This document shows, one piece after another, positions 33,592 through 43,200 of a stretch of 64,000 nucleotides of DNA. Both the position numbers and the translations under genes were made by a program. Under the pieces are notes generated by a model. That model searched no databases. It was not told where the DNA came from and worked only from the letters and a program-made list of their open reading frames with translations. The DNA is taken from contig NZ_JAPEPI010000002.1 of the NCBI RefSeq assembly GCF_026340305.1, positions 2,852,001-2,916,000 of the forward strand, read 5' to 3'. Positions within the stretch are counted from its first letter, which is position 1. Every line of letters begins with the position of its first letter. Source of the stretch: Streptomyces sp. NBC_01381 (GTDB lineage: Bacteria > Actinomycetota > Actinomycetes > Streptomycetales > Streptomycetaceae).

Positions 33592-34296
33592 ATGACTTCT
33601 GATCTAACGCGCCGCACCATCCTCAAGCACAGTACGGCGCTCCTCGCCGGTGCCGCACTCGCGACGACCGCAACCACACTCGTGGCATCTCCTGCCCAAG
33701 CCGCGGGAACATCCGCGAATCCTGACCGGAACCGCGTCCTCACGGGCAAGCCGAGCGCGAACGGCTGGGAGATGGAGAAAGTCGTGAACGACGGTGGCTC
33801 TGTCTGGAACCGGCCCGTCGCCGGCGTTGGTATGAGTGCAGCCGTACGCATCGGGGACGTGGAAACCGTCCTCGTTCATGTGATCCGCCGCTTCCAGTAC
33901 GAGATCGACGAGCTCCGCACGGGCGACGTCATCGGCTGGCGCTCCCCGGGCAAGGTCCGCAAGGGCCTGCCCGAGAGCAACCAGGCTTCGGGAACCGCCG
34001 TACAGATCCGCCCCGGCCACTACCCGCCGGGAGCGAAAGGCGGGTTCTTCCCGCACCAGGAGCTCGTGATACGTGACATCCTCGCCGACCTCGAAGGCAT
34101 CGTCCGGTGGGGCGGCGACGATGCCAAGCCAGACGAATCGCTCTTCTACATAGACGTGGGCCCCGGCGACCTTCGCCTGGCCCGGGTTGCCGGGAAGATC
34201 CGTGGCTGGAACCCCACTCCTGGCGAGGGTGCCGGGGTCATCGTCGACCCCTCGCTGCCGTCCCGGCGTCGCAGGGCCGCGACACTGACACGATGA
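33592..34296 (+). CDS. Tat-exported protein resembling an M15-type peptidase fold
   Basis: 234 residues from ATG 33592 (GGAG 6 bp upstream). RRTILKHSTALLAGAALATT is a twin-arginine signal ending after PAQA. The mature part has VHVIRRFQYEIDELRTGDVI, then SNQASGTAVQIRPGHYPPGA, which resembles the SNHxSGxAxD zinc motif of D-Ala-D-Ala carboxypeptidases (VanY/M15) but with Gln for His and Gln for Asp. A later PDESLFYIDVGPGDLRLARV could carry other acidic ligands. Zinc binding may therefore be altered and a non-catalytic wall-binding role is possible. Third gene of the operon, 13 bp after the membrane protein. Confidence 0.68.
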   Translation: MTSDLTRRTILKHSTALLAGAALATTATTLVASPAQAAGTSANPDRNRVLTGKPSANGWEMEKVVNDGGSVWNRPVAGVGMSAAVRIGDVETVLVHVIRRFQYEIDELRTGDVIGWRSPGKVRKGLPESNQASGTAVQIRPGHYPPGAKGGFFPHQELVIRDILADLEGIVRWGGDDAKPDESLFYIDVGPGDLRLARVAGKIRGWNPTPGEGAGVIVDPSLPSRRRRAATLTR

Positions 34297-34700
34297 AACG
34301 ACTCCTCCCCGCACTTCTCCTCGCCGTAGCCCTCCTCACCGCAGGCTGCACAGACGACGCAGGACCGCACAAGGACAGCACGGGTCCGTCCGGTCCCCCG
34401 ACCATCAGCGAGTCACCCTCCCCGCAGGCCACTGATCTGGCCAACCGCTACCACGCGTCCGGTGGGGGCCGTGACGTAGTCGGTATCCGCCAGGCGAAGA
34501 ACAAGAGCGGACTCCCGATCCTCACCGTATGGACCCAGAAGAAGAGCGGCTACGCGCAGTTCGACGACTTCGCCACCAACTTGGCGTCCTTCCTGGCTGG
34601 GGAAGGCGTCCGTCTCGACCACGGCTACGTACTCAATGTGTACGGCCCGGACGGAACCCGGCTGCACACCTACGACACGACACCGGAGAAAAACCCGTGA
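34293..34700 (+). CDS. Small lipoprotein (hypothetical)
   Basis: 135 residues; ATG 34293 overlaps the previous stop (ATGA). The signal peptide ends in the lipobox LTAGC at ~residue 19, then a Pro/Ser-rich spacer and a compact domain (VVGIRQAKNKSGLPILTVWT; FDDFATNLASFLAGEGVRLD) with an alternating beta/alpha pattern. No family is recognised. It should sit on the outer face of the membrane beside the Tat product encoded upstream. Confidence 0.72.
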   Translation: MKRLLPALLLAVALLTAGCTDDAGPHKDSTGPSGPPTISESPSPQATDLANRYHASGGGRDVVGIRQAKNKSGLPILTVWTQKKSGYAQFDDFATNLASFLAGEGVRLDHGYVLNVYGPDGTRLHTYDTTPEKNP

Positions 34701-35386
34701 TACGCAGACCCCTGACCGCCATGGTTCTCGCCACCGCTACCGTCGGCGCCTTTCTGTTCGCCGGAAGCCCTGCCGTCCACGCCGACGAGCCAACCCCAGA
34801 ACCTTCCGTCACCGCCCCGACTGAGACTCCCGAGGAAGAGCCGCCGGTAGAAATTCCGGTGGACCCGGTGATCGCCGAGTACAACGGCCGGAAGATCAAC
34901 CTCGCCGAGTCATGGGAGGGCGCTACCAGCTGCACCGAGATGCCCAGCGGAGAGGTCCACTGCTACGACTCGGACGAAGAGGTACTGACCGATCCCGAAC
35001 TGCCCGCCGAGACACGCAAAGCGACCATCGAAGGGGCCGGCGACGACGCCTCAGCGGCACGCCCCAGCCGGTGCGTCGCCGACTACTGGTGCCTCTATAT
35101 GGACGCCAAGTACGAAGGAAAGATTCTCCGGTTCTCCGCCGACGGCGGGAAGAACCTCGCCAACTACGGCTGCCGCGACAAGCTGAGCTCGGTCTACTAC
35201 TGGGTCAATCGATGGCACATCAACTATGGCGACGCCAGGATCATCGACAAGCGTTCGTGGCCGGTCAACGATAGGGTCAGGCAGCTTGACGCTCCGGCTC
35301 ATGTCTCCCGCCTCTCGAGTCTGGGATATCCCAACGGTGGCAACTGGAACGACAAGACCGACATCTTCGATGTCCGCCGCGCCTAG
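34697..35386 (+). CDS. Secreted protein with peptidase-inhibitor I36-like domain
   Basis: 229 residues; GTG 34697 overlaps the previous stop (GTGA). A signal peptide (~1-30, cleaved after AVHA) is followed by a Pro/Glu/Thr-rich linker (~31-60) and a long acidic region. The C-terminal ~100 residues contain ADYWCLYMDAKYEGKILRFS and SSVYYWVNRW, the Cys-Trp-...-Y/F-G pattern of the gamma-crystallin-like I36 family of metalloprotease inhibitors. A similar stand-alone protein is encoded at 54647-55009. Last gene of the coupled operon; its presence suggests that the operon includes its own inhibitor or wall-binding partner. Confidence 0.75.
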   Translation: MIRRPLTAMVLATATVGAFLFAGSPAVHADEPTPEPSVTAPTETPEEEPPVEIPVDPVIAEYNGRKINLAESWEGATSCTEMPSGEVHCYDSDEEVLTDPELPAETRKATIEGAGDDASAARPSRCVADYWCLYMDAKYEGKILRFSADGGKNLANYGCRDKLSSVYYWVNRWHINYGDARIIDKRSWPVNDRVRQLDAPAHVSRLSSLGYPNGGNWNDKTDIFDVRRA

Positions 35387-35589
35387 AACCTGTGGCAGCA
35401 CGGCGAAATGATCTTCTGCGACCGTTTCGCAGTGTCTCCCAGGCCAGTGGGAATGGGAGCACAATCGGGCAGTTGACATTGCCTCAGGTGGCCGGATCTG
35501 AGCGAGATCGCCGTTCGGCGTTTGAAGCCGCGGAGTCAGGCGAAGCTGCGCTCAGCCCCCCCTGCGCCGCTCGAAACGTCATCGCTGCA

Positions 35590-35900
35590 CGTCATGCTGC
35601 ATGTCTGTACTCGTTGATGAGCTGGTTGCGGGCCTGGAACTCGATGCGTATGCCCAGGCTGGGTGAGATTTCCCGCTTGTTGCACCGCCCAGGCCCGGGT
35701 CGGGTGGGCGGTGACCCCGGTGATGTGCAGCCGCCGGGTGCGGTGCTCGAGGAATACCAGCGCGTACAACCGCCTGTTTCGTGGAGCGGCGGGGCCAATA
35801 CCGGCCGCGTTGAGGGTCTCCCACATTGTCGAGGCGGCGATCCGATACCCGAGTCGGGCCAGTTCCCCTTGGATTCGCCGGTGCCCCCACCACGTCGGAT
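35590..35900 (-). pseudogene. IS transposase remnant
   Basis: Fragments in two minus-strand frames resemble the integrase-core transposases elsewhere here: MWETLNAAGIGPAAP, then LYALVFLEHRTRRLHITGVT and AHPTRAWAVQQAGNL. Start, catalytic Glu region and ends are missing. 35387-35589 next to it contains no gene. Confidence 0.6.
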
Positions 35901-35963
35901 CCGCTTGCGTGCAACAGGGAATGTGGCAAGTTCGTCGGGGAGGGGGCGGAGGGCCCCAGCGGC

Positions 35964-36021
35964 GCCGTACTTCCGCATACGGCGTCGTACGGATGCCAAC
36001 GGACCTTCAGAACTCCGAACC
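35964..36021 (+). repeat. 58-bp imperfect direct repeat, left copy
   Basis: Aligns without gaps to 55048-55105, 44 of 58 bases identical, with cores GTACGG..GCCAACGG and ACTCCGAACC. It sits directly before the 36-bp tRNA copy. The right copy sits directly before a tRNA-type terminator. The two bracket the biosynthetic cluster and LAL regulator. Confidence 0.55.
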
Positions 36022-36027
36022 AGAATC

Positions 36028-36063
36028 GCGCACTTGACTGGGGGTCAAGGGGTCGCAGGTTCA
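36028..36063 (+). repeat. Right copy of the 36-bp tRNA-Pro segment (candidate attR or tRNA scar)
   Basis: Exactly matches tRNA-Pro 18705-18740, then diverges at the T-loop, so no tRNA can fold here. It marks the likely right end of the 17.3-kb accessory region. 36064-36469 contains no recognisable gene. Confidence 0.6.
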
Positions 36064-36469
36064 GGAGCGGCGGGAGGGAGCGGTGGGAGGGGGCGGGCTC
36101 CCTCCCAGCCCCCATGTCTGTTTGCTCCCACTTGGCGGCGCTGTGGGCGGTGGTAGTCGGACGGTACCCGGCGTACAGCCCGACTCGTCTGCTTTTGCGG
36201 CCCTGACCTTGCCTGGTTGGCCTGGGGGTTTCCCGCGAGTTCCCGAGGGGGTGTGCACTGGTCGTGCACTGGGATGACCCCTGCGGGCGGCGGGGCCAAC
36301 GCGAGCGTGGCGGTCGCGGTGCCAGCACATGGAGAGCGACCCCCGTGTGGGCGGGACCGGCGTCATGCGACGCGCCCTGGCTGACGCGGTGGCCGAATCG
36401 GCGAGAAGCCCAGCAGCGTGCAGTTGCTCGGGCTTCTCGCATCTTCGAGTGCCTCGCCTCACCTCGGCA

Positions 36470-37345
36470 TCACTTGCGGAGCAGCAGCAGGAAGAAGCGG
36501 ATCTTCTCGCGGATGAAGGCCCGAACGGGCGGCAGGGCCGCACCCATCTGCGCGGCGTACTCGGGCCCGAACCGGCTGTCCATCTCCTCGCGCCGGTCGT
36601 GAAAGCCAAGCTCCACCATGTCCATGCTCAGGGCGAGGTTGGCCGTCAGGTCCTTGAGCTCAAGGGTGTGGAAGCCCGCGTCCTCGACCAGACCGAAGAA
36701 CTCCGGCATGCGCAGGGGGAGATTGCTGACGAGGACCTGATCGTAGAGGGCGGCATCGGCCGCGGTCGGATCGGCGACGAGCACGGCCTCCAGGACCAGG
36801 AACTCACCACCGGGCCGGAGCACGCGCCATGCCTCTTTCAGGGCCTTGGCCCGGTCCATGTGCCCGATGCTCTCCACAGCCCAGGCGCCGTCGAACGACT
36901 CGTCGTCATACGGGAGTTGAGTGGCATCGGCGAGCTCGAAGGCCAGCCCTTCGCGGCCGGCCGCGAGCCGGCCCGCGCGGTCGATCTGCTCCTTGCTCAC
37001 GGAGATGCCCGTGACGTGCGCCCCGGTCCGCTCCGCCAACTGGGCGGCCGGGCGGCCCGGGCCGCAGCCGATGTCCAGGAAGCGCTGTCCGGGCCGGAGG
37101 TGGAGGAGACCGATCAGGTAGTCCGTGTACCGGTCCTGCGCCTCGGACGACAGGGTGACCAGATCCAGGCCGGCCGGGTGCGGCGCGTCCGGGGGCACCC
37201 AGAGCCCGCAGTGCAGGCTTTCGCCGAGGGTCTGGTGCCAGACGTCACCGAACTCGTCGTACCAGGCGCCGACTTGTTCGGGGGCGATCGGATCGGCCTG
37301 CTGGGCGATCGGTCCGGCGCTGGGGTTGGGGCTCTCTTGCGACAC
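36470..37345 (-). CDS. SAM-dependent methyltransferase in the teleocidin-type cluster (candidate TleD-like or tailoring)
   Basis: 291 residues from GTG 37345, with AGGAGGA 4-5 bp upstream; the overlapping ATG is out of frame. Class I fold: motif I FLDIGCGPGRPAAQLAER (~80), FELADATQLPYDDESFDGAW and LRPGGEFLVLEAVL. The N-terminus has WYDEFGDVWHQTL. The family includes small-molecule C-, N- and O-methyltransferases. In teleocidin B biosynthesis TleD methylates the prenyl chain and triggers indole-terpene cyclisation; this gene is one of two candidates for that role. It lies downstream of the prenyltransferase gene on the same strand (107 bp gap), probably in one transcript. Confidence 0.85.
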   Translation of the reverse strand: MSQESPNPSAGPIAQQADPIAPEQVGAWYDEFGDVWHQTLGESLHCGLWVPPDAPHPAGLDLVTLSSEAQDRYTDYLIGLLHLRPGQRFLDIGCGPGRPAAQLAERTGAHVTGISVSKEQIDRAGRLAAGREGLAFELADATQLPYDDESFDGAWAVESIGHMDRAKALKEAWRVLRPGGEFLVLEAVLVADPTAADAALYDQVLVSNLPLRMPEFFGLVEDAGFHTLELKDLTANLALSMDMVELGFHDRREEMDSRFGPEYAAQMGAALPPVRAFIREKIRFFLLLLRK

Positions 37346-37452
37346 ATGTCCTCCTGACGGGAAAACGGCACGGCGGCGCAGCAGTGAAGGCTGCGCCTGG
37401 GGAAACCTGCGGAACGGCGTGCGGTGGTGCGGGAACCTGCCGGTCACCGCCG

Positions 37453-38586
37453 TCAGGCCGGGCGGTACGTGCCCGGGGCGAGGTAGACGGCGAAGCGCGG
37501 GGCCGAACCACCGCGGTAGGAGAGGAAGTTCTGGGTCACCGACTCCTTCAGCGGGCCGTCCGCCAGGGCGTGGAGGGCAGCCGTGTAGGGCGCCGGGTCC
37601 ACGTTCTCCTCGCGCATGAAGGCCGCCACGCGGTCGTGTGCGGACGCGTCGTGGCTGTGACCGGGGATGAGCGGCACATAGAGCGTGGCACTCGGGGCGT
37701 CTTGCGCGGAGTTGAAGCCCCAGCAGGTGACGGGGGGCTTCGGCCATCCGGACTCGCGGTGTCCGGTGACGCGTTCAAGAGCACGGGCGAAGGAGCCGGG
37801 TACGTGATCGCGGGCGACGGCCGACTGGGCATCGATGTCGTCGGCGCTCACACCTGTGTGTGCGAGATAGACCTTGCAGCGCGCCTCTTGGCTGTCGGAC
37901 AGGTCCAGGGCCAGGGCGGCAGGCTCGTGCGCGATGCCATGGACGCCGCCCAGGTGGTCGGCGAGGGCGCGCCAGGGGCGTTCCATGCCCAGCCGGACCA
38001 TGGCCTCCTCCGTGCGGGCGACGGCGTGCTCGCGGCCGGCGACGGCGGGGTTGAGATAGATCTTGTAGAGCGGGTGTCCGCCCCGCCATGCAACCCCGTG
38101 GGAGAGCGAGAAGTATCCGCGCGGGTCCCGGTCGGTGAAGAGGTCCTCGACGGCGAGATAGCGCTCGATCGAGACTCCCGGACGGCCGGCCAGAGCCCGG
38201 GTGAACGCCCTGCCGTCTTCCTGACGGGCCAGCGACGTACCCGGGTGACTCGGGGTCTCCAGTGAGAGGCGCAGCTCGCTCTGGCCGTCGGCCCAGGCGA
38301 ACGACACTTCGAAAGGCATGCCGTCGATGGCGACCCAGCACGCGCGCTCGGGCGGCTTCCCCGCGGGGAGTTCACCCCAGTCCCCTAACAGCTCGCGGAC
38401 CAGGGCGAGTCGAGACCGTCGTTCGCTCTCGCTCGCGCCGAGCACCTCGCTCCCGCGCCGGATCTTGTCGCAAGCGATGTCGGCGTAGCTGTCGGTCGGT
38501 CGGTACCTCCGGGACTCGAAGCGCACGGGCCGTCCCACCATCTCGGCGGCGACTCCCGTGTCCGGTGTGAGAGCAGCGGCTTCCAT
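37453..38586 (-). CDS. tleC: Indole prenyltransferase, DMATS/ABBA fold (TleC-like)
   Basis: 377 residues from ATG 38586 (GGGAGA 5 bp upstream), normal length for bacterial DMATS enzymes. Conserved diphosphate-binding segments are visible: HPLYKIYLNP (~205), ARCKVYLAHTG (~255) and the terminal YRGGSAPRFAVYLAPGTY, each with the Lys/Arg/Tyr residues that cradle the diphosphate. Such enzymes transfer dimethylallyl or geranyl groups to indoles. Beside an indolactam-type NRPS and P450 it is expected to prenylate indolactam V, as TleC/LtxC do with geranyl at C-7 or MpnD with dimethylallyl. Which donor is used cannot be read by eye. The symbol is given by pathway analogy. Confidence 0.87.
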   Translation of the reverse strand: MEAAALTPDTGVAAEMVGRPVRFESRRYRPTDSYADIACDKIRRGSEVLGASESERRSRLALVRELLGDWGELPAGKPPERACWVAIDGMPFEVSFAWADGQSELRLSLETPSHPGTSLARQEDGRAFTRALAGRPGVSIERYLAVEDLFTDRDPRGYFSLSHGVAWRGGHPLYKIYLNPAVAGREHAVARTEEAMVRLGMERPWRALADHLGGVHGIAHEPAALALDLSDSQEARCKVYLAHTGVSADDIDAQSAVARDHVPGSFARALERVTGHRESGWPKPPVTCWGFNSAQDAPSATLYVPLIPGHSHDASAHDRVAAFMREENVDPAPYTAALHALADGPLKESVTQNFLSYRGGSAPRFAVYLAPGTYRPA

Positions 38587-38874
38587 TGACTCTCCCTGCA
38601 CGACTGGGAACACGTAACGGGCGCAAACGATCGGATCGTCTCATCCGGTGATCGCGGACATCCGTCATCCGGAGAGATTCATTCGACTATGGAGCAGTAA
38701 GTACGGCTATTTCAGCCAATGTTCAGCATCATCCGAAACACCACTACGCAGGACAAGTGGAGTTGGCGGCAAATGACCGCAATCCGTAGCCAGTCGTGCG
38801 CACATGGTCGCACCTGCGCTTACCCAGGGTCGTACCGGTCTGCGCGAGGTCGGGCCGAGAACGGCCTGAAGATC

Positions 38875-39735
38875 TCACCCGGGAAGTTTGCGCACCGGTT
38901 TCGACGCGACGGCCAGCGCGTACCCGATGCCCCGTGTCGCGGCGAACTGTTCCACGACGGCCCTTGCCCGCCCGAGCGCCTCGCTCGCCGCGTCGGTCTC
39001 CGCGACCTCGGGGACCACGGCGTCGGAGAGCGCGGCGAGGACGCACTCGAGGGTCCTGCGGACGCTGTGGTCGGAGACGTCGAGGAGCTCGTCCAGTACG
39101 AGCCCGCCGTCGGTGACCAGGCCGGGATAGTCGTCCAGCGGGGCGATCGAGGCGATGCCGGCCATCTGGAGGTACGCCGCGAGGCCGGCCTCCTCGGCCT
39201 CGGTGACCGGGGTGCGCCGCACCAGGTTCGCGATGACCAGGCGGCCGCCGGGTCGCAGGATCGTGGCGAGTTGCTTCAGTACGCGCCGCGGATCGGGCAT
39301 GTGCAGCAGGGACTCGAACAGCCACACCGCGTCGAAGGACCCGGGGGCGAAGCGGAGGTCGGCCGCGTCGCCGTGTTCGAACTTCACCTGGCCGCCCAGC
39401 CGTTCGGCCTCGGCCGCCAGGTTCGCGAGCCGGACCTGTTGGCGGCTGATGGTGATGCCGACGACCTCCGCGCCCGTGGACCGGGCGAGCCGGAGGGCCG
39501 GGCTGCCGGTGCCGCAGCCGACGTCGAGGACCCGTCCGCCCCTGCGCACCGCGAGCTTGTCGATCATGAGGTCGGTCATGCGCCGGGACGCCTCGGCCAT
39601 GGAACCGGTGTCGGCGGGGCCGTCCCAGTATCCGTAGTGCAGGCTGCCGCCCATGAGGGCGCTCAGCAACTCGGTTCCCTGGTCGTAGAGTTCTCCGACC
39701 ACTTCGGCTGTGACTCCGCGCCTGTCGGCGGTCAT
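38875..39735 (-). CDS. SAM-dependent methyltransferase, second in cluster (candidate TleD-like)
   Basis: 286 residues from ATG 39735 (GGGGAGG 9 bp upstream). Class I fold: VLDVGCGTGSPALRLARSTG (motif I, ~68), KFEHGDAADLRFAPGSFDAV and LRPGGRLVIANLV. The N-terminal helix reads VTAEVVGELYDQGTELLSAL, then SLHYGYWDG, similar to SpnF/geranyl-diphosphate methyltransferase-like and other terpenoid C-methyltransferases. It is the first of three minus-strand genes and diverges from the NRPS gene. It could be the TleD-type methyltransferase-cyclase, leaving the other to a second C- or O-methylation (O-methyl teleocidins/olivoretins are known). Assignment between the two is not possible from sequence alone. 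Confidence 0.86.
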   Translation of the reverse strand: MTADRRGVTAEVVGELYDQGTELLSALMGGSLHYGYWDGPADTGSMAEASRRMTDLMIDKLAVRRGGRVLDVGCGTGSPALRLARSTGAEVVGITISRQQVRLANLAAEAERLGGQVKFEHGDAADLRFAPGSFDAVWLFESLLHMPDPRRVLKQLATILRPGGRLVIANLVRRTPVTEAEEAGLAAYLQMAGIASIAPLDDYPGLVTDGGLVLDELLDVSDHSVRRTLECVLAALSDAVVPEVAETDAASEALGRARAVVEQFAATRGIGYALAVASKPVRKLPG

Positions 39736-40222
39736 GGTCCTGGCCTCCCCTTCAGCAGCTCACCGGTGACGTCCACCGCGTCCCCCTGCGCCGTGTCGCC
39801 GAAAGCGAGCGTGATCTTCCCCGTACGGCGCGGAGCATGCCGGACCTTGCCCGACATTTCCCACGAACCACCCCTCGGAACTGCATTCCGGCCAATCTCC
39901 GGACCGCACATCTGACGGGTCACCTCACGACTGCGCCCTGTGGTCCGGTGGCGCGGCCGGGGCCCGCGCCCCAGTGGTGCCGCCTCCGGAAGCGACCGCA
40001 CCTGCGGATTGACCACAAAGCGCCACACGACCGATCAGTCGGCTGCAAGAACGGCCGAATCGGCCACCGCCCCGGTTCGCGTCGCAACGTTCTGCGACAT
40101 GATCGCTACGCATCGTTCGATGACGTATTCACCAGACGACTGAGTGCGCCCTTCCTCCTGTGCGGCCGACCGGCATGTCGGCACCGCCGTGCTCCGGGAA
40201 GCCGGCGCAGAGGAGTTGACGC
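39736..40222. promoter_or_regulatory. Divergent promoter region of the biosynthetic cluster
   Basis: 487 bp between the methyltransferase and NRPS start codons, no gene. It is richer in A/T than its flanks around 40000-40140, as expected for the two promoters. AGGAG at 40211-40215 serves the NRPS start. No clear operator repeat was found. Confidence 0.5.
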
Positions 40223-43200
40223 GTGTCCGCACAGCACCACTCCCTCCCGGAGGCCTTCGCGCGGCAGGCTGAGCTGTCTCCCGACGCGACCGCACTGATC
40301 TGCGGTGCCGAGGAGGACACGGCCCTGACGTACCGGGAACTCGACGCCCGTTCCGACCACTTGGCCCGGCGCCTTGCCGCGGAGGGGGTGGGTCCGGGTT
40401 CCACCGTGGCGATCCTGATGGAACGCTCGGCCGAGCTCGTGGTGTCGCTGCTCGCCGTCGTCAAGTCCGGTGCCTGCTATGTGCCGTTGGATGCGCGGCA
40501 GCCCGCATCGCGGCTGCGGTCGATGGTCGAGCAGACCGGGTCCCGGCTGATCCTGACGGACGGGCCACGTCCCCAGGCCGAGTTCGGCGCCGCCGGGCCG
40601 CGCGTCCTGCCGGTGCCGCCCGGCGCACCGGACGGGCACGAGGGCCCCGCATCCCCCGGCGTCCCCGCCGAACCGCGGCAGCTCGCCTACGTGATGTTCA
40701 CCTCCGGCTCCACCGGTACACCCAAGGGCGTGGCCGTGACCCACGAGAACGTCGTGGGCCTGGCCCGGGACAAGGCCTGGCACAGCGGCGCCCACGAGCG
40801 GGTCCTGCTGCACTCGCCGCACGCCTTCGACGCGTCCACCTACGAAATGTGGGTGCCGCTGCTGTGCGGCGGGACGGTCGTGGTCGCGCCCCCGGGTGAC
40901 CTGGACGCCCGCGGCATCGCCTCGGCCGTCTCGGATGCGGGGGTCACCGGATTGTGGGTGACCGCCGGGCTGTTCGCCGTCCTCGCGGAGGAGGACCCGC
41001 AGTGCTTCCGCGGCGCGCGCGAAGTGTGGACCGGCGGGGACGCGGTCTCCCCCGCGGCCGTCCGGCGCGTCCTTCGGGCCTGTCCCGGCACGGCGGTCGT
41101 CAACGGCTACGGGCCGACGGAGACGACGACGTTCGCCACCTGCCACCGGGTCGCCGGCGCCGGTGGCCCGGGCACCGTGGTTCCCATCGGCGCCGCCATG
41201 TCCGGCATGCGCACCGAGGTCCTCGACGGGCAGTTGCACCCGGTGCCGCCGGGCGAGGTCGGGGAGCTGTACGTCGGCGGCTCGGGCCTGGCCCGTGGCT
41301 ACTGGAATCGCCCCGACCTGACCGCCGAGCGGTTTGTCGCCGACCCGCTGGGAGAGCCCGGCGCCCGGCTCTTCCGCACCGGTGACCTGGTGCGCGGCGG
41401 GCCGGACGGTCTCCTCGAGTTCGTGGGCCGCAGCGACGACCAGGTGAAGATCCGCGGTTTCCGCGTGGAGCCCGGCGAGGTGGAGGCCGTCCTCTCGGAG
41501 CACCCGGGTGTCGCCCAGGCCGCGGTCGTGACCAGGGAGGACCGGCCCGGGCACAAACGGCTCGTCGGCTACGTCGTGCCCGCCGATGAGGCCGGGCCCG
41601 GGCAGGGCGCCCCGCACGCGGACTCGGTGAGCGAGTGGCAGGGGATCTACGACTCGCTCTACAGCGATGTCGCCCGGGCGCGCTTCGGCGAGGACTTCTC
41701 CGGCTGGCACAGCAGTTACGACGGACAGCCCATTCCGACGGAGCAGATGCGGGAGTGGCGCGACGCGACCGTGGAGCGCATCCGCGAACTCAACCCGCGT
41801 CGGGTCCTGGAGATAGGCGTGGGCACCGGCCTGCTGATGTCCCGCCTTGCTCCGCAGTGTGACGCCTACTGGGGAACGGACCTGTCCGGCCAGGTCATCG
41901 AGGCACTGACCGGACTGGTGCGCCGGGACGCCTCGCTCGCGGACCGGGTCGAGCTGCGCGCCCGTGCGGCCGACGACATCAGCGGCCTGCCCGCCGACTT
42001 CTTCGACACCGTCGTCATCAACTCCGTCAGCCAGTACTTCCCCGACGCCCACTACCTCACGGACGTCCTGGCCAAGGCCGTCGAACTGCTCGTCCCCGGT
42101 GGGTCCGTCTTCGTCGGGGACGTACGCAACCTGCGCCTCCTTCGCGCCTTCCACACCGATGTCCAGCTGCGCCGCCCGGACCTGCCGTCGAGCCCCGGCG
42201 CACTCCGCGCCGCCGTCGAGCACGGCATGGTCCGCGAGAAGGAGCTCCTGGTCGACCCGGCGTTCTTCACCGAACTGGCGGGTGCCGTCCCCGGCATCGG
42301 CGGCAGCGAGGTGCGGGTGAAGCGGGGGCGGTACGTCAACGAGCTGACCCGCTATCGCTACGACGCCGTCCTGCGGAAGGCCGGACACGAAGCGGCTCCC
42401 GAACCGCCCGTGGAAGAGCTGCGGTGGGGTCAGGACGTACCGGATCTGGAATCGCTGGCCGGATGCCTCGACGCCGGACGGCCCGTCGACATCCGCCTCA
42501 CCGGCGTGCCCGACCACCGGATCGCACCTGTCGCCGCGGCGCTGCGGGCCCTTGACGGTGTGGGCGGCCCGGGCCGGATCCGCCCGCTGAGCGGTCAGGA
42601 CGACACCGAGCCCCTCGTACTGGAGCAACTGCACGAATGTGCCGCCCAGTTGGGGCTTCGGGCGGCCGTCACCTGGTCCGCCACCATCGATGACGCCCTC
42701 GACGTCGTGCTGACCCGCCGCCCGCCCGGCGCCGCCGCCCCGGCACCGGCAGGTACGGCGCTCACCTCGCTGGTCAACGCCCCCGCGACCGTGCGCGACA
42801 CCGGCACCCTGGTCGCCTCGGTCCGCGCCTTCCTGCGTGAGCGGTTACCCGAGTACCTGATCCCGGCCGCCACGGTGGTCCTTGAGACCCTGCCCCTGAC
42901 GCCGCACGGCAAGGTGGACCGGCGCCGGCTTCCGGAGCCCGACATCCGCTCCGCCGAGGACGGGCGGCCGCCCCGCAACCCTCTCGAAGAGCTGCTGTGC
43001 GGGCTGTTCGCCGACATCCTCGGCGTGTCCGGGGTCACCATCGACGACAGCTTCTTCGCGCTCGGCGGGCACTCCCTGTCGGCCACCCGCCTCAGCTCCC
43101 GGCTGCGGTCGGCGCTCGGCCTCGAGCTGCCGGTGCGCAGCGTCTTCGAGGCACCGACCGTCGCCGGTCTGGCCGAGGCCGTGCGCCAGGCGTCGGCAGG

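Noticed and set aside
40106..42634. 842-codon minus-strand frame over the NRPS start
   Set aside because: Shadow of the first adenylation domain; composition is typical of an antisense artefact.
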